From positions 1-30,761 of the IMG/VR virus record IMGVR_UViG_3300030110_002484: 30,761 bases of DNA. One strand, given 5' to 3'. The stretch is from a virus. The translations under genes were made by a program, and so were the position numbers. Below, piece after piece: positions 10,130 to 20,120 of this stretch (positions are counted from its first letter, which is position 1; every line of letters begins with the position of its first letter). Under the pieces are notes generated by a model, which ran no database searches, was not told the origin of the DNA, and was given only the letters and a program-made list of their open reading frames with translations.

Positions 10130-10546
10130 TTATTTACTATTTATAGTTACTTCACTTCCAACCATAAATAATTCAGCTTTTTCTGGAGAATTATTTACAA
10201 ATTTAGCTTTAGCATAATACCCTTTAACATTGCCAGCAGATTGATCCCATTTTGAAAACATTATAAAATCATTAGCGTTAGGATAATACGGGTTAAAACC
10301 CATACTAGCTATTTCCTGGTCGTCAACATCTAACAAATACTGAAAAGCATTTATATTTTGAGAAACTTGTATTCTTCTTAATATACCAACTAATTGAGGC
10401 GAGCCAGTGTCTATAGAATTAAAACCAACTGTTGCTTGAGAATCATCAGCGCCTGGTTGTGTTTCAGTACCTCTTGCATAAATAGCATCTCCAACTTGCA
10501 AAGATATATTTATTTTTTTATCTGTATTTAAAGTTAGTGTTATCAT
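10130..10546 (-). CDS. Small conserved virion protein, 138 aa, unknown function
   Basis: A compact, predicted beta-rich protein with a hydrophobic N-terminal strand, a LQVGDAIYARG turn (about 16-26) and a C-terminal NNSPEKAELFMVGSEVT segment. I recall this pattern from uncultured marine phages but cannot attach a function. It lies between the 2197-aa tail protein and the 597-aa virion protein and is separated from both by short A/T-rich gaps. The size and location would suit a tail-assembly or adaptor subunit; that is a guess from context. Confidence 0.65.
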   Translation of the reverse strand: MITLTLNTDKKINISLQVGDAIYARGTETQPGADDSQATVGFNSIDTGSPQLVGILRRIQVSQNINAFQYLLDVDDQEIASMGFNPYYPNANDFIMFSKWDQSAGNVKGYYAKAKFVNNSPEKAELFMVGSEVTINSK

Positions 10547-10557
10547 TAATATTATTT

Positions 10558-13500
10558 TTAATATTTAGAAGGTTTTATTTCTCTACCAAATAAAGTTTTT
10601 CCTTTTATTGGTTTCTTCGGCAGTGCTTTTGTTGGCGTAGGTTTTGCTAGTGTAGCCGCAGGTAAAGCTTTAGGCTCTACAATTGTTTCACTTCTTGTTT
10701 CGCCTCGTGTTTCTACAGCATCATCATCTGCTTGACCGTTATCACTTGGAGGTGGTGGTGGTCCGGCAAACACGCAAGAACCATCATCTACCGTAGCATT
10801 TGGATCGTAATTACTAGCAGAAGGATTAGTACAACCATAAACTATACCAGTTGGTATAACACAACTTCCATCATCAACGTTTACATTAGGATCATAATTA
10901 GTAGCATTAGGATTAGTACACCCAAGTATAGGTTCAAACACAGCTATACTTTGACATGTATATATGCCTTGTGGCCACACAAAATCTACTGTCAATGTCC
11001 ATCTTCCGGATCCTTCATTAACTATATCTTGATATGAAAAAGAAGCACTCATGCCCATTGATCCACCAACATCAAGAGCTCCAGTTGGAGAAGTTAACAA
11101 CCAAGTATAACTTTCATAACCGTTTATAGCAACAGGATCTGGTATTAAAAAGCCAAGACCTGATCTAATATTATAACTAAAAGTAGGTGTTGGACAAGCA
11201 GGTGAAGTGCCAGAACCTTGAGCTAAAGCTATACTGCTAGAAAAACCTAAACCTTGAAAAGTAAAATCAGCTGTATCTGCTTTTGATAAATCTAGCTCAA
11301 CATTTTTTCTAATGTTATTAAACCATTTACCTTCTTTTTCTTTAAACTCTTTAACATAGCCGTCTTCTTTATCTGTTATAATAGACTCTACAAGCCAACC
11401 TTCTTTATCAAATAAATTATAATATTTTTGATCAGTATAATCTGTTTGTGGTTGATAAGGTAAATTTTTTGTTTCAAAGGTAAACTTATCTACTTTTGCT
11501 TGAGTACCTTCGTAATTTAATGTGTTAAAGTTTTTAATAGCAGAAGGTTCGTCATTTAATACAACTTCAAAAGAAGAAGGCTCACGTGTTCCATAAAAAG
11601 TATTTCTATCTTGCTCTTCGTCATAATGCTTATATAACATACCTAAATCATCAAAAGTATAATAATCATTACCCATACTAATACCTGACTGCATTTTTGT
11701 AAAAGATTTAAAACTAACCCATCCTTTAACTTTTTCATTAAAACTTAAAACTTTAGATTCATCAACACCCTTTTTTTCTATTTGTAGTTTAATATTATAC
11801 TCATCATTTCTATCATCAAAACTACCAATAGCTTTAGTTGCTAATTTAAAATTATCTCTAAACCAATCTTTCATACCAGCATCTGATATAGGTGTTAAAC
11901 CATCTCTTGATAATCTTAACACGACGCCTCTAACTTTATCTGTAAAATAAGCTCTATAAGATTCTGATGCAAATGATTCTGGATTTGTTGATATACCATA
12001 TTCGCCCACATAAGGAACTGTTTGACCTAAAACTCTTTCGTTTGCGGTTAACTGCGCGTTTCCATCAGCGTTAAACACAGCGTCTTTATTTGCTAATATT
12101 TTTAAAACTTTATCTTCACAAATAGCTATTAAATCGGTATCTCTTGCGTGGAGCTTTTGAATACTACCGTATACAGGGTTTACATCTTTGGTTATTTTTT
12201 CAGCTTGTATAAATTGATTTAAATTATTTACACCTGTTGTAGAGTTGTATAAGCCTGAGTATATTAAACCGTATTTTCTATGCTCTTCTTTATATTCTGT
12301 TTCTAGAGTTGTAGAAACTTTTACACCGTTAGATATAAATGGTAAGTTAAAATTATCTCTAATTCTATTTGATTCAACACCATTACCAAAAGCAAAACAA
12401 TTATGCCAGTCTAAAATAAAGTTATTTGTATGATAGTTTTCAAGATCAACTTCTACTGTGTTAGTGCTATTATCAATAGAAATAACCTCAACTTCTATAA
12501 TTGATCCATCAGGTCTAAAAAATGGCGCGGCAGCACCTATAGTAGAAGTAAGAGGTTGATCAAAAATTAATTTTACACCATCATATCCAATTAATTTAGA
12601 AGCTGTAAGAGTAAAGCCAGATAAGCCGTATAATACAGTTCCTATAGGAAAAGCTTCGTGTATATTATCTTTATTAACTTTTATTGGTATTGCAGCGCTA
12701 GCCTCATAATATATATCTAAGTCTTTTGTTTCTTTAGGTTCTGTTTCAAATATTGCAGGGTTTTCTGATAATACCTCTTCTTGTTCTAGCTCATCTACAA
12801 ACTCTAATGTATAACCTACAGCTCCAATTTTACCTAATTTACAAGATGCAGCTGTCCAAGATAAATCACCACAAGAAACATTTACATTAAATTCTGAATT
12901 AGGACTCCAACCATTCATACCAACTTGAACAAATTGATAAGGCTGTCCAATTGTAGGTATTTTAGTTGTTGTTATTGTAGTGTGTGTAGTTTGTAAAACA
13001 GGTTTGTCATATCCTCCTAATAACAACTCATAATAAGTTACCACGTTAGGAGCAACTCCACTTGTGATTTTATTTATTTTTGTAATAACTAAAAATTCAT
13101 TTGCATTACTACCTAAATGACTTTGTAAATCATTAGCAGAACCTCCTGTAGTATATTTTTTTAAAGCCATGCCTTCGTGAATAGTAGCTGTTTCATCTGT
13201 TGTAGCGTCTGTACCAGATAACTCTTTTACATATATAGTTATAAATTCACTTATTGTGCTACCTTGAACTGTATTACCACCAGTTGTTCCACCAGCGCTA
13301 TTAATAGCGTTTAAAGATATATCAAGTCCACCTGGTATTTGGCCTTCTGTTGTAGGGTCCCAAGTTAACGCAGGTTCTATACCGGTTATTCTCCAACCTT
13401 TTGTAAAATTAAAACTTAAGTGTTCAGCCATAGAAAGCTTTTCATCTACAGGAACCGTGTCTTGAAAAGCAAACATTCCAGTTGTTGTTGTTGCTCCGCT

Positions 13501-16500
13501 TCCAGTACCACCAACGTGGATTTTATTTTCTTTATTTGGACTATGTCTTATTAATCTATCGTAATTTTCACTAACGCCACCAGCTATAGTATATATTGTT
13601 TGATTTGGATCTTCTTTCCACCTAAATTTAAAACCAGGATTAATGTTTCTAACAAAATTTTCTACATCAGACGTGTTGTAATTAGGATTTACATCAGCGT
13701 TTGTAGTAGCGTTCCAGTTTGCGATATTAAAAAATCCACTAGTTGAAGTAATACCATCGTCACCTGGATATCCTTGATTACCAGGATCAGAACCTCTTAT
13801 ACCTCCAAAAGCAAGTGTCATATTATAACCACTACCATATTCTTGTAAACCTGGAGCGTCTTTAGGTGGACTATGAGTGGTAATACCACCCCAATATAAA
13901 CCGTTACTAGAACTTCTATTACCAGCATAAGGACCTCCGTCTATAAACCAAACTTCTGTATCTCTAGCAGAATCATCAGATTCTAAAACATGTGTAACGT
14001 CTTCGTTAAAAGAAAGTTCAATATTACCAAGGCTTGGCAAAACAACATTACCGAAAAAATTAGCGGTATATCCAGGTGTACCACTATTTACACCTACTCG
14101 AAGTATTTTATCACCATCTCCTGACCAAGAACTCCAAGGAACATTTCCAAATTCTTCAACTGCTTTTGGATGTTTATCCCAACCTTGACCATCTTTATCA
14201 ATGTAAATTGGGTTACTACTACTTTTTTCTAAATGAAATAATCTAGAAAATGTATTAGGCCCAGCATATCTCTCAAGCATTTGATATCTTCTAAAATAAA
14301 AAGCAAAAGCATGAAATTTGTGAAAAGTATAATAACCCATCATAGCATCATTTGCATGGTTGAAACTCCAAAGACTATTACCATATCCAGACGTGTGAGG
14401 GTGGTTGTTTACTAATAAATGATTTAAATCTCTTGCGTTCTTATCATAGTGCGTATCACCAGGCTTCATAATATAAATTCTTTTACTTTGAGTTGTTCTT
14501 AATTCAAGACCATCTTTAAAGCTTTTACTTATATTATTTCTAAATGTTTCGTCAAAATATATTTTTACAAAAAATCTACCATCAAATTTAGGAGAGTTTT
14601 CAACTTCATATTTATAAACATTTACTACAGTACCGTTTTCTATTTTAGTAGGATTTGCACCTGTTGGATCATCTGTAATAAAATTAACATCATCACCCAA
14701 CTGTTCTTCTAGTTGTATACTGTACTTAGCATCATCTACAGTGCCTGATGTACCATCCCAATCATTAGTTATTGAAGATATTCTATATCTATCTGATTTT
14801 TGATCAGTTGATTGTTGTGCAAACTCAATGTATAGTTTATTACCAGGCTCTGCTGCAAACTCAGCTAAATTTTGTGCCGCAGTTGCAAAGAACGGAGAAT
14901 AATTCATTTTAAACTCATCATTACCAACAAGAGGTGATTCATTTAATCCAGTGCCAAATATATCGGTAGAAGTAGTGAAATGAGGTACTGAACCAGCTAG
15001 TCTTTTTGCTGTTTTTATAAAATCAGGCGCTTCGTTTTCAATTGCTAATACTTTATACCTAGCAGATTCTTCAACTAAATTATCACTATCTGTACCTTTT
15101 TTTAATATTAAAAATGTATCAATATCAATTTTATTTCTATCTGACGAAGGAAAAGCCAACCATATACCACCATCTTCTGCATGGTAAAATCTATCCATTG
15201 CCATGTTATAGTATTCACCAGAAGTTTCTTTAATAAAATATTTAAAGTGTGATAGTACTTGTGGGTATTCAAACTCTGTTAACTTAACTCTAATTTTATT
15301 TCCTTTATCAGCTTCTTGTTTTTCTAACTTAATAGTACCAGAAGTATTTGATAAAACAGGTGTTTCTCTTCCGTGCTCGTCTATAAACACAACACCTAGT
15401 TGGTATTCTCTTAATGATTTTATAGATTTAGTTGCACTAACTCCAGTAGGTGGACCACCACGAAGTGATACAGCAAAGTTAGGTGTAAACTTTTGCTCGT
15501 TGCTAGTTAAAAGATTGTAATTTTGAATATAATTTCCATATATTATTCTGCTACCACTAATATCTTGAGCAAGAGCTTTTCTTGGAACATTATCCCAAGG
15601 CCTTAACAATTGATTAGAAGGAACAACACTATTTATTGTTTCTTTTTCAATAACAAAATCAGCTTGATTATTTAAAATATTATTCCATAAATTACCAGTA
15701 CCAGGATTGTAATCATTAGGGCTTATGGTATCTACAACATATATGTTTGGAGAAGGCTCATCTTTAAATAGTATATCAATAGAAACTACATCTTTAGGGG
15801 TATACTGTGTTATTAAGTTTTTAAAAATAACTTTTTGTAATCTATTAGTCATACCTAGATTATAACCTTTTCTAGGATGGTAATCAAAAGAACCAGGAAT
15901 AAATGCTACTTGTGTAAAAGGAGCAAACGTAGAATACTCACTATCTTCATATTTATATCTATAAGAAAATCTAGGAAATTTAAATTCAAATAGGTTTTCA
16001 TCTTCTTCATATAAATCTATAGCGTATTTTAACTCAGTGTCTCCAGGTGGTACTACTGGCGCAAAACCGTCTATGGCTGTAACTTTAATTTTTATACCTC
16101 TAGTGTATGCTTCTTCTATAACTCCTTTTAATGTAAAATCTGTAATTGGTATTCCAGGTACATCACCATCATCACTATATTCTTTTAAAACAACTTTAGT
16201 ACCTATTTTAGGTAAATTAGTATTTGGATCTAACCAACCTGTTATAGCAGGCGCGTAACCGTCTGGAGATGCTGTGGTTGTAATATCTATCTCTTGACCA
16301 AAAGAATTTAATGCAGTAGGTAGTTGTACTTGAAATGTATTACTACCTTCTTGAGTTGTTATATTAGAAAAATTTATAAAGGGATTAGTATTAAATGCAG
16401 CACCATAAAAATCATTACCTAAAGTAGCAAAACCGTTGTTATCAACAGAATTAACATCAGAACCATCACTTATTTTTATAATAGCAGTGTATATTAAACT

Positions 16501-17151
16501 TGGGTCTCTATCAGTCTCAAGAGACATATTTAAAGGAGAAGTTGGTCCTCTTTTAATTACAGTTACATGTTCTTCTTTTATAGGCTCACCTATACCAGAA
16601 GCTGTATTAACTAATTGTGTGTGATCAAAATGAGGTGTTCCAGAAATAGAACGTGGAATATTTATTTTTTTTGGTTCTGAATTATTGTCAGTCCAAAATA
16701 TCATATCATCTATAATGTTTATACCGGTAACGGTATATTCAGGATCAAATTTTAAAACAGAAGGTATTTGATCGCCATTGCTATCAACTCTAGTTTTATC
16801 ATCTATAAAAATAATTTTAGCAATAGCATCGTTTCTTTTGTAAGATATTATAAAGTTACGGTCTTGTGTCCATAACAAATAATATAACATATCTTGTTTT
16901 TCATCAGCAATAGCACCTATAACTTTAGCATTTGTTATATTTAAAAATACAGCTTCTTGGGTATTTCTATCTAAATAACTTATTCTAATATTTGAATTAC
17001 CTAGTATGTTTTGAATAGTACCAACATCAGAATCTTCTGAAGTTGCAACTTGTACATTCATTGCATCTCTATATTGACCGTTTGGAACTAATCTTTCGTC
17101 AAGATCCTTTTCCATTTTACCACCGGTAAACTGATGTTTAATCTCTGGCAT
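10558..17151 (-). CDS. Giant tail (muzzle/nozzle-type) protein, 2197 aa, with two Cys-rich C-terminal repeats
   Basis: The N-terminus (GGKMEKDLDERLVPNGQYRD, about 10-29) is a signature I associate with large short-tailed-phage tail proteins, placed like T7 gp12 or P22 gp10 and the crAss-like muzzle protein. Most of the chain is rich in beta-type residues, Asn, Thr and aromatics, with no visible enzyme motif. Near the end two 22-residue repeats occur at 2077-2098 and 2106-2127, each GCTNP-x-A-x-NYDPN...DDGSCV with flanking cysteines. A run of five prolines and a basic, Pro/Lys-rich tail follow. It directly follows the 438-aa connector gene (3 bases apart). A structural tail role is likely. The repeats may be exposed on the virion, with possible disulfides or metal binding, but this is inferred. 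Confidence 0.8.
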   Translation of the reverse strand: MPEIKHQFTGGKMEKDLDERLVPNGQYRDAMNVQVATSEDSDVGTIQNILGNSNIRISYLDRNTQEAVFLNITNAKVIGAIADEKQDMLYYLLWTQDRNFIISYKRNDAIAKIIFIDDKTRVDSNGDQIPSVLKFDPEYTVTGINIIDDMIFWTDNNSEPKKINIPRSISGTPHFDHTQLVNTASGIGEPIKEEHVTVIKRGPTSPLNMSLETDRDPSLIYTAIIKISDGSDVNSVDNNGFATLGNDFYGAAFNTNPFINFSNITTQEGSNTFQVQLPTALNSFGQEIDITTTASPDGYAPAITGWLDPNTNLPKIGTKVVLKEYSDDGDVPGIPITDFTLKGVIEEAYTRGIKIKVTAIDGFAPVVPPGDTELKYAIDLYEEDENLFEFKFPRFSYRYKYEDSEYSTFAPFTQVAFIPGSFDYHPRKGYNLGMTNRLQKVIFKNLITQYTPKDVVSIDILFKDEPSPNIYVVDTISPNDYNPGTGNLWNNILNNQADFVIEKETINSVVPSNQLLRPWDNVPRKALAQDISGSRIIYGNYIQNYNLLTSNEQKFTPNFAVSLRGGPPTGVSATKSIKSLREYQLGVVFIDEHGRETPVLSNTSGTIKLEKQEADKGNKIRVKLTEFEYPQVLSHFKYFIKETSGEYYNMAMDRFYHAEDGGIWLAFPSSDRNKIDIDTFLILKKGTDSDNLVEESARYKVLAIENEAPDFIKTAKRLAGSVPHFTTSTDIFGTGLNESPLVGNDEFKMNYSPFFATAAQNLAEFAAEPGNKLYIEFAQQSTDQKSDRYRISSITNDWDGTSGTVDDAKYSIQLEEQLGDDVNFITDDPTGANPTKIENGTVVNVYKYEVENSPKFDGRFFVKIYFDETFRNNISKSFKDGLELRTTQSKRIYIMKPGDTHYDKNARDLNHLLVNNHPHTSGYGNSLWSFNHANDAMMGYYTFHKFHAFAFYFRRYQMLERYAGPNTFSRLFHLEKSSSNPIYIDKDGQGWDKHPKAVEEFGNVPWSSWSGDGDKILRVGVNSGTPGYTANFFGNVVLPSLGNIELSFNEDVTHVLESDDSARDTEVWFIDGGPYAGNRSSSNGLYWGGITTHSPPKDAPGLQEYGSGYNMTLAFGGIRGSDPGNQGYPGDDGITSTSGFFNIANWNATTNADVNPNYNTSDVENFVRNINPGFKFRWKEDPNQTIYTIAGGVSENYDRLIRHSPNKENKIHVGGTGSGATTTTGMFAFQDTVPVDEKLSMAEHLSFNFTKGWRITGIEPALTWDPTTEGQIPGGLDISLNAINSAGGTTGGNTVQGSTISEFITIYVKELSGTDATTDETATIHEGMALKKYTTGGSANDLQSHLGSNANEFLVITKINKITSGVAPNVVTYYELLLGGYDKPVLQTTHTTITTTKIPTIGQPYQFVQVGMNGWSPNSEFNVNVSCGDLSWTAASCKLGKIGAVGYTLEFVDELEQEEVLSENPAIFETEPKETKDLDIYYEASAAIPIKVNKDNIHEAFPIGTVLYGLSGFTLTASKLIGYDGVKLIFDQPLTSTIGAAAPFFRPDGSIIEVEVISIDNSTNTVEVDLENYHTNNFILDWHNCFAFGNGVESNRIRDNFNLPFISNGVKVSTTLETEYKEEHRKYGLIYSGLYNSTTGVNNLNQFIQAEKITKDVNPVYGSIQKLHARDTDLIAICEDKVLKILANKDAVFNADGNAQLTANERVLGQTVPYVGEYGISTNPESFASESYRAYFTDKVRGVVLRLSRDGLTPISDAGMKDWFRDNFKLATKAIGSFDDRNDEYNIKLQIEKKGVDESKVLSFNEKVKGWVSFKSFTKMQSGISMGNDYYTFDDLGMLYKHYDEEQDRNTFYGTREPSSFEVVLNDEPSAIKNFNTLNYEGTQAKVDKFTFETKNLPYQPQTDYTDQKYYNLFDKEGWLVESIITDKEDGYVKEFKEKEGKWFNNIRKNVELDLSKADTADFTFQGLGFSSSIALAQGSGTSPACPTPTFSYNIRSGLGFLIPDPVAINGYESYTWLLTSPTGALDVGGSMGMSASFSYQDIVNEGSGRWTLTVDFVWPQGIYTCQSIAVFEPILGCTNPNATNYDPNVNVDDGSCVIPTGIVYGCTNPSASNYDPNATVDDGSCVFAGPPPPPSDNGQADDDAVETRGETRSETIVEPKALPAATLAKPTPTKALPKKPIKGKTLFGREIKPSKY
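10771..10923 (-). repeat. Two GCTNP...DDGSC protein repeats at the C-terminus of the 2197-aa tail protein
   Basis: Two 66-base in-frame units at 10858-10923 and 10771-10836 each encode 22 residues starting GCTNP and ending DDGSCV. They differ at only a few positions and are separated by 7 residues. Each has two cysteines and three invariant aspartates (NYDPN, DDG), which suggests a small disulfide or cation-stabilised unit. Related repeats are, from memory, common in secreted proteins of marine Bacteroidota. Confidence 0.8.
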
Positions 17152-17154
17152 GTG

Positions 17155-18471
17155 CTAGTGTTTTATCGACTTAGATTTACCTCTAAGTATTTGAGTTAAT
17201 TCTTCTAGTTTAATATTTGATAATCTTAATTTAGCCTGTCTTACAGCCGCAAATTTTTCTTTTTTAAGTCTTGGTACTAATTGTTGTGTTTGTACACGAC
17301 CAGAAGCAACAGCGTGTAGTATTGATCTATACATTGCTTCTTCAGCAAACTTATGTACTTTCATTTCGTCTTCTGTACCTAAACCATCGCTTATATATTC
17401 TAATACAACTGTTTTTCCAGATATATTAGAACTAAAATGTATTTTACCATTGTTTAAATCTATATAAAAACTACCATTAACTTGAGCATAAGAAGGTTCT
17501 AGCCCATATCTACCACCTTCATTTGGCCAATATATATCGTCTTCGTAATCGTCATTGTTAATACTGTTTTCAGAAGGTGTTGCAGATTTATATTTTGACC
17601 AAGTGTTAGTATCTTTATCAAGATCAACAAAAACTACTTGACCAGCATTAGCAGCCATATCATCTGTAGCGTCTTGATCTAATAATATAGTCGTTGTAGT
17701 AATGTTTGCTATTTTAGTTCCAACTGGAAAATCTTCATGATATACTAACATACCTATTTCTAAGCTAGAAATATCAGAAACACTATTAGCGGTTATGGTA
17801 TTACCACCACTAGTCCAGTCTAAATCACCAACTACATGAGTAGCGTTTTCAGGTGTTAATAAAGAACCATTAGTATTTGCAAATTGTAATATAACAGTAG
17901 CGTCAGCGGTAGCATTGTTTGTAATTGTAATAGTAGTAGAGCTAGTAGCATGAGATACAGATTCAACGGTAGTATCATCTGGTATATCTAAACCAGTAAC
18001 AGCCATACCAACTAAAACATTTTCTGTTCTATTAGTTAATGTTATACTATCACTACCACTAGCAATTGTACCCTCTGCTTCTAATTTAAAATTACCATCA
18101 CTGTCTTGTAATGGGTTTAACATAGGGTTTAAAGTATCTTTAACAGGATATAGCCGGTGTTGTATACCAGCATCATCAACGGAAGATATTTTAGTATAGT
18201 TAACATAGTCTTGCGGTAGTATCATTTGCAAAGTTGCTGGAACTTCTATTTCTTGTGATTTATGAGATTTAAATGTATCAAAAGATAATTCAGCTAAAGC
18301 TCTTTGAGCATGAAAAGCAACATCTAGTCTTTTTGCTTTTTGAATTATTTTATCTTCGCCAACATATATTAACATAAATTGATTTATTATATCTTTTAAT
18401 GAAACAAATTGATAGTTACCAAAATCATTACCATCATAATATGCTTGTTGTGTACTATTTACTAATGCCAT
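17155..18471 (-). CDS. Head-tail connector / tail accessory protein, 438 aa (P22 gp4-like position)
   Basis: The N-terminal part (about 24-116) is helical and carries LIYVGEDKIIQKAKR and HAQRALAELSFDT; the C-terminal part (about 370-438) is strongly basic and helical. Both parts look like a conserved connector core. Between them (about 130-290) is a Thr/Ser/Val-rich insert with two copies of a VGM-V-G...TTI beta-repeat, which looks like an added surface domain. Known: crAss-like and related short-tailed phages encode P22 gp4/T7 gp11-type adaptor proteins between capsid and nozzle genes. The gene lies exactly there, after the 244-aa gene and before the 2197-aa tail protein. The general role is fairly likely; the exact ring it forms is unknown. 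Confidence 0.75.
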   Translation of the reverse strand: MALVNSTQQAYYDGNDFGNYQFVSLKDIINQFMLIYVGEDKIIQKAKRLDVAFHAQRALAELSFDTFKSHKSQEIEVPATLQMILPQDYVNYTKISSVDDAGIQHRLYPVKDTLNPMLNPLQDSDGNFKLEAEGTIASGSDSITLTNRTENVLVGMAVTGLDIPDDTTVESVSHATSSTTITITNNATADATVILQFANTNGSLLTPENATHVVGDLDWTSGGNTITANSVSDISSLEIGMLVYHEDFPVGTKIANITTTTILLDQDATDDMAANAGQVVFVDLDKDTNTWSKYKSATPSENSINNDDYEDDIYWPNEGGRYGLEPSYAQVNGSFYIDLNNGKIHFSSNISGKTVVLEYISDGLGTEDEMKVHKFAEEAMYRSILHAVASGRVQTQQLVPRLKKEKFAAVRQAKLRLSNIKLEELTQILRGKSKSIKH

Positions 18472-18474
18472 ATG

Positions 18475-19209
18475 TTATTGTTTTTCTAATTGATTTTGAG
18501 TTTGTTCTAGTGTTTGACCTATTTGTATCATTTCTGGTGATTTTAAGTTTACACCAGCTAATTTTAATATTTTATAAACCAACTCTGTTTCTTCAGATTG
18601 ATGTAGTTCAAAATCTACAGCTATGTTAGGATTATACAAAGGCTTGTCATTAACAACAACATAAGCCCATTGTACTTCAGCAGGTCTAGCTATATAACTT
18701 ATGTTCATTGTAAAATCACCTGGAGTTGCAAACTCATTTTTTGCCACAGCTACTCTTAAGCCTTTGCTTGTCAAAGTGCCTATAGGTCTACTGTTAGTTG
18801 GAGCAGTTAGTGGTGAAATCATAGCAGCGTCAAAATCTTTAGTATTCATTAACTCAACTTGATTATCACCTATTCTCACAGTACCAATTTTGTATATTTC
18901 GCTTGGTATCTGCATGTAGCTTTGCAACGGCGCTGGAAGTGTTGGCATATTGGTTATCATCCAAGCGTTATCTTCTTCTTCTTCAAACAAACCAATTTTT
19001 TCGTGTAATATATTTAGCATATCAGAATACTCAGTTGCATTACCAGGTATTCTGTTAAATTGTTTTACATCATAAAAGTATTGCTCGAATATTTCCATTT
19101 GAGCATGATTTGCTAACAAGTTAAATTCTTGAGGCGTTATATATCCTCTTTGTTCTTTACTTGCTAGTGTTAAAACTCTTTGATATACTGTATCTATACT
19201 TACCGTCAT
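18475..19209 (-). CDS. Conserved connector/structural protein, 244 aa
   Basis: The N-terminal helical block contains KEQRGYITPQEFNLLANHAQ (about 18-37) followed by a Glu/aromatic-rich helix. I recall this block as a highly conserved marker in marine phages and crAss-like relatives. The middle is beta-rich and the C-terminus ends in a Gln/Glu-rich helix. No enzymatic motif is present. It starts just after a GC-rich tetraloop hairpin and a run of nine A on the coding strand, and ends 3 bases before the 438-aa connector, so the two are probably made and assembled together. A head-completion or connector-ring role is inferred from position. Confidence 0.75.
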   Translation of the reverse strand: MTVSIDTVYQRVLTLASKEQRGYITPQEFNLLANHAQMEIFEQYFYDVKQFNRIPGNATEYSDMLNILHEKIGLFEEEEDNAWMITNMPTLPAPLQSYMQIPSEIYKIGTVRIGDNQVELMNTKDFDAAMISPLTAPTNSRPIGTLTSKGLRVAVAKNEFATPGDFTMNISYIARPAEVQWAYVVVNDKPLYNPNIAVDFELHQSEETELVYKILKLAGVNLKSPEMIQIGQTLEQTQNQLEKQ

Positions 19210-19221
19210 AATTTTTTTTTA

Positions 19222-19260
19222 TTGTAGTTACGATCGCCCCGTAGGGCGACCGCTCTACAG
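19222..19260 (-). promoter_or_regulatory. GC-rich C(UACG)G hairpin between the 278-aa and 244-aa genes
   Basis: On the coding strand 19251-19244 pairs with 19239-19232 (8 bp including one G-U) around a UACG loop closed by C-G, a member of the very stable UNCG tetraloop class. An outer 5-bp stem (19259-19255 with 19227-19223) extends it across a small internal loop. It lies just after the 278-aa stop and is followed by an A run, not a U run, before the next ATG. It is therefore probably not a standard intrinsic terminator; an mRNA-stabilising, processing or translational element is more likely. Confidence 0.6.
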
Positions 19261-19265
19261 TTTGA

Positions 19266-20102
19266 TTAATTTAATCGTTTTTCTATATTTGAATATATTT
19301 CCATACCTTCATCAGTTTTAAACCAAGCGGCTAAAGCTGTATAAGGATGCTCATCAAATGGTATTGTCATTAATTTTCTATCGTTAGATCCCCATAAAAA
19401 ATTTCTTTGATTATTAGATAATTTAATAATACCAAGTTCAGTTGCTTTAATACCAAAATTTCTAAGTTGAACATTATCATCAGAAGCTAATTCTAACAAT
19501 AAAGCAGGATTATTTCGAGCAAATACTAATAAATCTCTTTTAAGCTCTTTAGAACTCATCTTAGACACCTCAGAACCTTTTTCTACACGTAGTATAGCTT
19601 CTACCATATCTATATCCATTTCTCTGGCAGCTAGTATCGCGTCAGCTTCTAACTCTAAATATTCTATTTGGTTTTCAGCTATAGCAACAGGGTTAAACTC
19701 TTCGTATATTTTTTCTCTATGAGGATGATACAAAGATAATAATTTTTGTAAAGTAGTTTTTTCTTTTTCAACAAATAAATTACCACTTCTAAAAACTATA
19801 TGCTCTAATCTTTGATCTCCTACCATTTCATCTACAAATGGTGTTCTTTGATTTTGACAGTATTTTAATTCTCTTTCATAACCTTTTTCTTCGTCAAAAT
19901 AATAAACATTAGAAGTTTTTAACATATAACTTAAAGGTTTTTTACTGCCTTTTAGTTTGTATACTCTATCTCTTACCTCCCAGTTAGTTTTTTTGTTTTC
20001 AACTTTTTTAGGTTCAACTTTTTTAGGTTTTGGTGTTTCAACAACTGGTGTTTCAACAACAGGTACCTCTACCTCTTTTTTTGTTTCTTGTTTTTTTGCC
20101 AT
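19266..20102 (-). CDS. Conserved virion-region protein downstream of the capsid gene, 278 aa
   Basis: The first 40 residues are a low-complexity Lys/Glu/Pro/Val arm with tandem VVETP and KKVEP units; the rest looks globular and helical. The C-terminal half (about 180-278) has a dense, conserved-looking core including LASDDNVQLRNFGIKA and PYTALAAWFKTDEGMEIY. I recall this block from marine phages in the same position after the major capsid gene, but it has no assigned function. The gene is bracketed by two UNCG-loop hairpins, so its mRNA level may be set separately from the capsid gene. A capsid-accessory or head-completion role is inferred. Confidence 0.7.
   Translation of the reverse strand: MAKKQETKKEVEVPVVETPVVETPKPKKVEPKKVENKKTNWEVRDRVYKLKGSKKPLSYMLKTSNVYYFDEEKGYERELKYCQNQRTPFVDEMVGDQRLEHIVFRSGNLFVEKEKTTLQKLLSLYHPHREKIYEEFNPVAIAENQIEYLELEADAILAAREMDIDMVEAILRVEKGSEVSKMSSKELKRDLLVFARNNPALLLELASDDNVQLRNFGIKATELGIIKLSNNQRNFLWGSNDRKLMTIPFDEHPYTALAAWFKTDEGMEIYSNIEKRLN
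20001..20060 (-). repeat. Four 15-base tandem units encoding the VETP/VEPKK arm
   Basis: On the plus strand, 20001-20015 and 20016-20030 are near-identical 15-mers (aacttttttaggttc and aacttttttaggttt), and 20031-20045 and 20046-20060 are identical 15-mers (tggtgtttcaacaac). They encode repeated VEPKK-type and VVETP-type pentapeptides in the N-terminal arm of the 278-aa protein. The units stay in frame, so copy number could change without breaking the gene. Confidence 0.8.
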
Positions 20103-20120
20103 AATATAATATATAATAAA

